Positions 36,546 to 41,290 of a stretch of 41,290 nt of DNA are shown in pieces. The notes under the pieces are model-generated. The model made no database searches. It saw only the letters and a list, made by a program, of their open reading frames with translations, and was not told where the DNA came from. The stretch lies in assembly GCA_964429575.1 (NCBI GenBank), contig CAYSCX010000023.1, positions 1 to 41,290 on the forward strand. Reading direction: 5' to 3'. Source of the DNA: CAYSCX01 sp964429575 (GTDB lineage Bacteria > Desulfobacterota > Binatia > Binatales > Binataceae). The number at the start of each line of letters is the position of its first letter. Within the stretch, counting starts at the first letter, position 1. The translations under genes and the position numbers were made by a program.

Positions 36546-36884
36546 AGAGAAGAGTGGCCGGCCGCCTCCCCGCCACTTCCGCCACCTTCACCATCTTAGT
36601 CCGCGCTGAACTCCAAGTAAAGCTGAATCTGATGCCGAGCAGGCCCTAAATCAAACGCTTTTATTGCTAACCAACTTCTGGGGGAAAAGTCGCCTATTTG
36701 CGAAGCTAAATCCAAGGTTGCGACGGTCTCGCGAAGGGGTTGGTGGGCCCGCCTGTGGAAAGTTAAAATAAAACCTTTTTATAGAAGATTTTAAGGCCTC
36801 GATTTCAACGCGAAAATCGGCTGAAATCGCGATCGCAGGTATTGCTGAATGCGTCGCGTCACGATGCGAGCTATCGCGCCAAGT
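36546..36884 (-). other. 339-base gap upstream of gyrB: probable promoter region with inverted repeat
   Basis: No gene is seen here. An AT-rich stretch at 36764-36794 and an inverted repeat GATTTCA (36801-36807) / TGAAATC (36822-36828) stand out. On the reverse strand TTGAAA lies 18-19 bases before a TATAA-type box in this region, a possible gyrB promoter with non-ideal spacing. One TGTGGAAAG resembles a DnaA box with two mismatches; a single such site does not support a replication origin. Confidence 0.4.
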
Positions 36885-37577
36885 TCAGCAGCACGCGCGA
36901 TCGATTCCGTCGAAGAATTGCCACCACATGTCGAGTGATCGCTCGACGGCTTGCGTGACTTTCGCCTGCTCGCCACCTGCGAGCGTGCTCTGGCTCAGGA
37001 TGTGATCGCCAACGTCGCTGTGATCGCGGTCGGCGATTTCGTGCACGTCCCAAAACGCAACCTGAGCGGTGGTGAGTCCGTAATGCTTTTGGAGCGCGCG
37101 AGCGAACGGGTCGAAGTTGCCGGGCACCTGGCCCTCGGCGGCGACGGTGATAGCGCCGACGCCTTCGACAAATGAACGGTCCTTGGTGGACAGCTCGAAC
37201 CAATCGATGAGCGCGGCGGTGGACGGCAGCGGCTTCGCGTCGGTCAACTCCGCACGAGCCATGCCGAGCCCGGTACCGAACCGGATGAACAACTCCGGAT
37301 GCGGCGCGCTGCCGGAAATCAATCCGGTCTCCTCTTCATAGAGGCTCTCGGCGAGCTTTGCGCGCTCGGCCATGTTGTAGCAGCGGGAGTGGAGGGCGCT
37401 GAGCGCGCGAGGGAACTCGCGCACCTGAAGAAAAAACTGCGCCGCGAAGATTTTCATCTGTACCTTGGTTGGTTCGCCGGCCAGGATGCGCAGCCACAGC
37501 GGATGCCGTCCGAACGATCGGCGCTCCTTGACCATCGCGAACAGTTCGCGAACGAAATCGCTGCCGTTGGATGCCAT
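36885..37577 (-). CDS. Heme-oxygenase-fold protein, probable non-heme diiron oxidase (CADD/PqqC-like)
   Basis: The 230-residue all-helical protein resembles the TenA/PqqC/CADD superfamily. The metal-ligand positions known from the diiron members are all present: Glu82/83 (LYEEETG), His93 (APHPELF), Glu148 (TVAAEGQ), and His179, Asp183 and His186 in DVHEIADRDH, with the same 4 and 3 residue spacing as in CADD. Diiron members oxygenate amino-acid or fatty-acid substrates or take part in p-aminobenzoate synthesis; PqqC itself lacks the metal. ATG 37577 has GAGGT six bases upstream; an upstream start at 37616 is less likely. No folate, PQQ or natural-product genes are adjacent, so the role is open. 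Confidence 0.75.
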   Translation of the reverse strand: MASNGSDFVRELFAMVKERRSFGRHPLWLRILAGEPTKVQMKIFAAQFFLQVREFPRALSALHSRCYNMAERAKLAESLYEEETGLISGSAPHPELFIRFGTGLGMARAELTDAKPLPSTAALIDWFELSTKDRSFVEGVGAITVAAEGQVPGNFDPFARALQKHYGLTTAQVAFWDVHEIADRDHSDVGDHILSQSTLAGGEQAKVTQAVERSLDMWWQFFDGIDRACC

Positions 37578-37659
37578 GGGGAAACCTCGGGTGACCGATG
37601 ATTGCGATTGTCCCAACGAGGAACGCTACAAGAGCACCGGTACAATGTGAAGTCGCGAC

Positions 37660-37747
37660 GGTCGCGAGCCGCGACTCCCTATAACAGGAAGTCGAAGGTT
37701 TGCTGGAGGATCGTTCCCGTTGGTCGGGTTGCTGAGAACAGAGGCAC
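37660..37747 (+). repeat. 89-bp intergenic hairpin repeat, copy 2
   Basis: Second copy of the repeat at 30135-30223, same orientation, about 90 percent identical by eye with one small gap. It lies between the heme-oxygenase-fold gene and dsbD. Right after it, GGGATTCCTCGCT and GCTCGGAATGACA (37749-37786) form another short repeat-like unit of a kind common in bacterial intergenic DNA. Confidence 0.84.
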
Positions 37748-37801
37748 CGGGATTCCTCGCTCCGCAGACCCCGCTCGGAATGACAAGTGAGCGGCGCGTC
37801 G

Positions 37802-39577
37802 CTAGTTCACTTGTCGCAAGTATTCGAGCAGCTCGTCCGGGCCGACGTAGCCGACCGCGCGCTTTCGGATGTTGCCGCTTGAGTCGATCACCATCGTAGT
37901 CGGCACGCCCTGAATCTCGAAATGCTCGATTATCTTCTCGTTCGTTCCGTCCTGACGCGTAAGATCGGCGCGGAGTTTTACGAAACGGTCGGTCTCGCGC
38001 GATACCGCGGGGTCGACAAACGTGGTCGCTTCCATCTCGCGGCACGGGATGCACCAGTCGGCCATGAAGTCGATGAGGATCGGCTTGCGCGCCGACTTGG
38101 CGGCATCGAAGCGCTCGATCTCGAACGCGTCGAATCGAACCGGCTTGGGCACCTCTCGTGGGATCACCAGATAAATGAGCGCGGCGACCGCGAACACTCC
38201 GATCGTGGATCTAATCACGAAGAATGGCCGCCAAGTGCGTCCCGCTCGTGTGATGAAGCCGAGATAGATTCCCGCGGCGGCCGCATAGAACGGCAGAAAT
38301 CGCGACATTAAGTGGTCTGGCACGACGGAGTCGAGAAAATAGATTGCGATGCCGATGAGCACAAAGCCGAACAGTTGCTCGACCCACCTGAGCCATTCGC
38401 CAGAGCGCGGAAGCCGCCTGATGCTGCCTGCCGCGAGCGCGAGCCCCACGTATGGCAAACCGAGGCCAATCGAAAGCGTGAAGAACAGCGCGAAGCCGAA
38501 CAGGACGCTGTGGCTCCGCTCGACCATCAGCAGAAGCCCGACGATGATCGGGCCAATGCAGGGCGCAGCGACCACGCCCATCCCGAGACCCATCAGCAAC
38601 GCGCCAGCGTAGCCGGGCCTCGAAACGCCCGCGCGCTGCACGAGCCACTGCGGCATCTGGAGGGTGAACAGTCCGAAGCTCGATAGAGCGAGAAGAATCA
38701 GCAGCGCCGCGAGCGCGCTGAGCAGCCATGGATTTTGAAGCGCGGATCCGAACAGCCCGCCAGAGAGCGCCACCGCGACGCCCAACGATGAGAAGGTGAT
38801 CGCGATTCCGAGCACGAACGCCAGCGCAAGCATCACGACACGCCGCGGTGGACCGCCCTGGTTGCCAAAGAACGCGATGGTGACGGCGATCAGCGGATAG
38901 ACGCACGGGGTAAGGTTGAGCGCGATACCTCCCAGCAGCACCACGACGAACCCGAGCACCCAGCCGCGCGTTTCGAAGACGCCGGACAACCAGTCTTGCG
39001 CCGCGTCGCTATCGATAGTCGTGAGAGCTGACGCCTCCGCGACGGGCAGGTGGCCGTCGGTTGCAAACGCCGCTAGCGTGAAAGTCGCGGAGACCGACGC
39101 GGGTCGCAGGCAGATCGAGTCGTTGCAAGCCTGGTAATCGATCGTTACGCCGAGCGGTTCGGCGGTGGAGCCATCGAAATTCGGGGCTGCGCGCAGCGGT
39201 GCGTTGAACTCGACGGCGCCGGTAAACACGGAGAGTTTCTCGCCAGCGGAGAAACCGAGTTCAACATCTTCAGCAGGCGGATAAGCGATCTCGCCGGCGC
39301 TCACGCCTGCGGGAGCAGCCACCGTGAGTCGGGTAGGAATGTACGCGTCGTTAAGCGGACGATTGGAGTTGATGTGCCAGCCCGCGAGGATGTGCGCACG
39401 GACCTGCAGCGTGCTGGTTTCGCCCGCGCGAAGCGGGCGGTCGAGTGTCACGCTTTCGATGCCGACGATTTGGCCGGGGTTGGCGGCCGCGAACGCCGAC
39501 GAAATCGTGAGCGCGACCGCAAGCGCCAATGCGGCGCACGCCCAGTCAATCACGCGCGGCCGGCTCTGTTTGCTCAT
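37802..39577 (-). CDS. dsbD: Thiol:disulfide interchange protein DsbD
   Basis: The 591-residue protein has a signal peptide ending near AFAAANPG and an N-terminal DsbD-alpha domain (about 35-175) with C151-N-D-S-I-C156. Eight-helix membrane domain follows (about 205-470) with the redox cysteines C224 (NLTPCVYP) and C339 (AAPCIGP). A C-terminal thioredoxin-like domain (about 475-591) has C508-I-P-C511 (ADWCIPCREME). It carries electrons from cytosolic thioredoxin to the periplasm. The alpha domain of the selenoprotein at 11790-12977 has the same C-N-D-x-x-C spacing, so the two may share partners. It is followed on the left by a repeat and lies downstream of the ribB-type gene on the same strand. 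Confidence 0.95.
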   Translation of the reverse strand: MSKQSRPRVIDWACAALALAVALTISSAFAAANPGQIVGIESVTLDRPLRAGETSTLQVRAHILAGWHINSNRPLNDAYIPTRLTVAAPAGVSAGEIAYPPAEDVELGFSAGEKLSVFTGAVEFNAPLRAAPNFDGSTAEPLGVTIDYQACNDSICLRPASVSATFTLAAFATDGHLPVAEASALTTIDSDAAQDWLSGVFETRGWVLGFVVVLLGGIALNLTPCVYPLIAVTIAFFGNQGGPPRRVVMLALAFVLGIAITFSSLGVAVALSGGLFGSALQNPWLLSALAALLILLALSSFGLFTLQMPQWLVQRAGVSRPGYAGALLMGLGMGVVAAPCIGPIIVGLLLMVERSHSVLFGFALFFTLSIGLGLPYVGLALAAGSIRRLPRSGEWLRWVEQLFGFVLIGIAIYFLDSVVPDHLMSRFLPFYAAAAGIYLGFITRAGRTWRPFFVIRSTIGVFAVAALIYLVIPREVPKPVRFDAFEIERFDAAKSARKPILIDFMADWCIPCREMEATTFVDPAVSRETDRFVKLRADLTRQDGTNEKIIEHFEIQGVPTTMVIDSSGNIRKRAVGYVGPDELLEYLRQVN

Positions 39578-39643
39578 GACTCGTTACAAACGCCCATTCA
39601 CTACAACACCGCAATCGTGCGCGCCGGTTCCGCGCGCGCGGGG

Positions 39644-40825
39644 TCAGCTCGCGAAGGGAGCAGGGCGTTTTTCTGCGGGCGTGAGCGGGACGGTATCGAC
39701 GATCTCGAGGCCGTAGCCGGGCAGGTTGGCCAGACGCAGCTTTGCGTCCGACATGAAGATCATCTTGCGCACGCCGACATCGCGTAAAATTTGCGCGCCG
39801 ATCCCATAGTCCCGGAAGTCCGCCTCCGAAGAACTCATGCGCGTGGTCGGACGGCGCGCCGAGCCGCGCTTACGGCCCGCAAGCTCAGCCGCGATCGCAT
39901 TGGACTCACGCTTTAAGTAGAGCAGCACGCCGTTGCCGGCCTGCGCGATCATGTCCATCGCGGCATTCAGCAGGCCGCGGGTGTTGCGCTCGAAATAACT
40001 GAAGACGTCGCCGGGCAGGAATTCGCGATGCGCGCGCACCAGAATCGGCTTCGACGGATTCACCTCGCCCATCACCAACACAAGGTGCTCCGTGTAGTCG
40101 ACCAGGTTGCGATATACGTACGCGCGGAACTCGCCGAACACGGTGGGCAGCCGCGCCTCGGCAATGCGCTGCACCATGGTTTCGTGGCGCAGCCGGTACT
40201 CGATTATGTCGGCGACGGTGACGATCTTCAGGCCGTGCACCCGCGCGATTTCGACCAGGTCGTCGCGGCGCGCCATCGTGCCGTCCTCTTTGAGGATTTC
40301 GCAGATGACGCCGGCCGGTTTGAGCCCCGCGAGCCGCGCGAGATCGACCGCGCCTTCAGTTTGGCCCGTGCGGACGAGCACGCCGCCATCGCGAGCGCGA
40401 AGCGGAAACACGCAGCCGGGCGTGATGAACTCCGCGCCGGTGGCATCTTCGCGGACCGCCTGCAGGATCGTCATCGAACGATCCTGCGCGGAAATTCCGG
40501 AGCCGGTGCATCGGCGCGCGGTGATAGACGTGGTGAATGCGGTACCAAGCGGCGCCTGGTTGTCGCCGACCATCATGCTTAGCCCGAGCCGGTCGATTCG
40601 CTCGCCGGACATCGGCAGACAGATCAAGCCGCGGCCAAACTTGATCATGAAGTTGACGGCCTCGGGCGTGACTTTCTCCGCCGACATGCAAAGGTCGCCC
40701 TCGTTCTCCCGCTGCTCGTCGTCCATCATGATGATCATGTGGCCGCGGCGGGATTCCTCGAGCGCCTCCTCGACGGAGATGAATGGCGCGCGGGCCTGCT
40801 GGCGTGGCTTGATTTCACCGAACAT
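39644..40825 (-). CDS. RibB-type DHBP synthase fused to a degenerate GTP cyclohydrolase II domain (RibBX-like)
   Basis: The 393-residue protein has a 3,4-dihydroxy-2-butanone-4-phosphate synthase domain (about 15-215) with DDEQRENEGDL and a GTP-cyclohydrolase-II-like half (about 220-390). In the second half the zinc-ligand segment of real enzymes (C-x10-C-x-C) reads RAHREFLPGDVFSYFERN and has no cysteine, and the HRQEGR catalytic stretch reads LKRESNA, so this half is probably inactive. Such fusions are known as RibBX in Proteobacteria. In the RibB half the positions of a metal-ligand His and a catalytic His carry C138 (TPGCVFPL) and Q155 (TGQTEGAVDL). ATG 40825 has GGAG upstream; the frame to 40993 is extension only. 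Confidence 0.85.
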   Translation of the reverse strand: MFGEIKPRQQARAPFISVEEALEESRRGHMIIMMDDEQRENEGDLCMSAEKVTPEAVNFMIKFGRGLICLPMSGERIDRLGLSMMVGDNQAPLGTAFTTSITARRCTGSGISAQDRSMTILQAVREDATGAEFITPGCVFPLRARDGGVLVRTGQTEGAVDLARLAGLKPAGVICEILKEDGTMARRDDLVEIARVHGLKIVTVADIIEYRLRHETMVQRIAEARLPTVFGEFRAYVYRNLVDYTEHLVLVMGEVNPSKPILVRAHREFLPGDVFSYFERNTRGLLNAAMDMIAQAGNGVLLYLKRESNAIAAELAGRKRGSARRPTTRMSSSEADFRDYGIGAQILRDVGVRKMIFMSDAKLRLANLPGYGLEIVDTVPLTPAEKRPAPFAS

Positions 40826-41290
40826 CAGGTTTGACTCCGGAGCGGCGTGCTGGGCTCTCGCTTGTAATCCTACGGAAATACTAGCGCGGCGACCATGCGC
40901 GAGTGAACCAGCTTCGCACGGCGGCGCGCGCGCCCGGCGGAGGTTCGATATTTCAGTTCGAGCCGGGAAATTCGCACGCAGCAAGCGTCGCAAACGGCGA
41001 GCGACGCGGCAAGGCGCTCGCTTGCAGGGCGAGGCTTTGCCAAACTAGCAGGCTGTTGAAGAAGGGATCTTCAATAGCCTGCTCCCTCTCTCGCATCTCC
41101 CCCGGAGGGAGAGAAGATTAGGAAGGCAGCCCGATCCTTCGCCCATGGCTCTGGACAAGGTTTTCACACAGGGTGTTGAGCGCACAGTCGATGGAATCTT
41201 CGAACTCACGGCCTTTCTCAACACCCTGCTAGGCGGGTTCCCTCGACAGATTGCAGGATCGAGCAGTGCCGCCACCCGAACTTGTTGAAA
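40826..41290. other. Gap to window end: no gene seen apart from the dispersed repeat
   Basis: Outside the repeat at 41045-41232 I see no coding region. No FMN-riboswitch-like conserved stretch was recognised upstream of the ribB-type gene. The last 58 bases after the repeat contain no recognisable feature. Confidence 0.5.
41045..41232 (-). repeat. Dispersed terminal-inverted-repeat element, copy C (reversed)
   Basis: The reverse complement matches copies A and B, including the outer bases CTAGCAGGGTGTTGAG and TTCAACAGCCTGCTAG, with a diverged inner stretch between the first hairpin arms. CTAG is present at both outer ends of this copy, so it is the best guide to the complete element (188 bp). 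It lies beside the ribB-type gene. Confidence 0.88.

Noticed and set aside
36764..36794. Replication origin near gyrB
   Set aside because: Only one poor DnaA-box-like site and no dnaA, dnaN or recF nearby.
40826..41044. FMN riboswitch upstream of the ribB-type gene
   Set aside because: None of the conserved RFN-element blocks were recognised on the reverse strand here.

Overview
The window is a GC-rich, densely coded chromosomal segment with about 34 genes on both strands and no tRNA or rRNA that I can see. The gene mix suggests a free-living soil or water heterotroph: luciferase-like monooxygenases, an acetoacetate-decarboxylase-like enzyme, amidohydrolases, a 2-hydroxychromene-2-carboxylate isomerase-like protein, GST, glycolate oxidase, and paired gyrB-gyrA. 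A deltaproteobacteria-like lineage (for example Desulfobacterota or Binatota) is my guess from this mix and from apparent selenocysteine use; the sequence alone does not prove it.

Layout. 1-3800: a 5'-truncated LLM oxidoreductase, a reverse-strand phosphotransferase, and an acetoacetate decarboxylase-alpha/beta hydrolase pair. 3801-4348 has no convincing gene. 4349-7891: a single-domain response regulator, a class III aminotransferase, then three small genes of unknown function, two of which lie between the aminotransferase and a displaced copy of its 3' end. 7986-11508: an amidase divergent from a TetR regulator that leads into an LLM oxidoreductase; a palindromic operator sits inside the tetR promoter. 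11790-12977: the most notable gene, an exported peroxiredoxin-like protein with an in-frame UGA at the first position of its redox motif (U-P-Y-C), followed by a SECIS-like hairpin, with a DsbD-alpha-like domain at its C-terminus. 13005-16799: a reverse amidohydrolase-cyclase pair divergent from a double-domain SagB/nitroreductase-like protein.

17113-23893 is a nitrogen-assimilation operon: an Lrp/AsnC regulator with helically phased CCTAATAT sites and a consensus-like promoter, then gltB and gltD. 23924-26031 holds a GST and a DsbA-like isomerase separated by a VapBC-type toxin-antitoxin module that carries a displaced copy of the isomerase 3' end. 26042-31503 holds glcDEF (glycolate to glyoxylate) divergent from an alanine/serine-glyoxylate aminotransferase (glyoxylate to glycine). 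31525-36545 is gyrA and gyrB, both with unusual residues at quinolone-contact positions. 36885-40825 holds a heme-oxygenase-fold putative diiron protein, DsbD, and a RibB fused to a zinc-ligand-less GTP cyclohydrolase II domain.

Two dispersed repeat families punctuate intergenic space. One is a ~185 bp element with inverted terminal repeats (three copies). The other is an ~89 bp hairpin repeat (two copies). Links between genes: the Sec protein and DsbD share a DsbD-alpha-type domain with the same C-N-D-x-x-C spacing, which suggests a common envelope thiol/selenol reduction circuit; glcDEF plus the aminotransferase forms a glycolate salvage route; the regulator-gltBD cluster links nitrogen status to glutamate synthesis.
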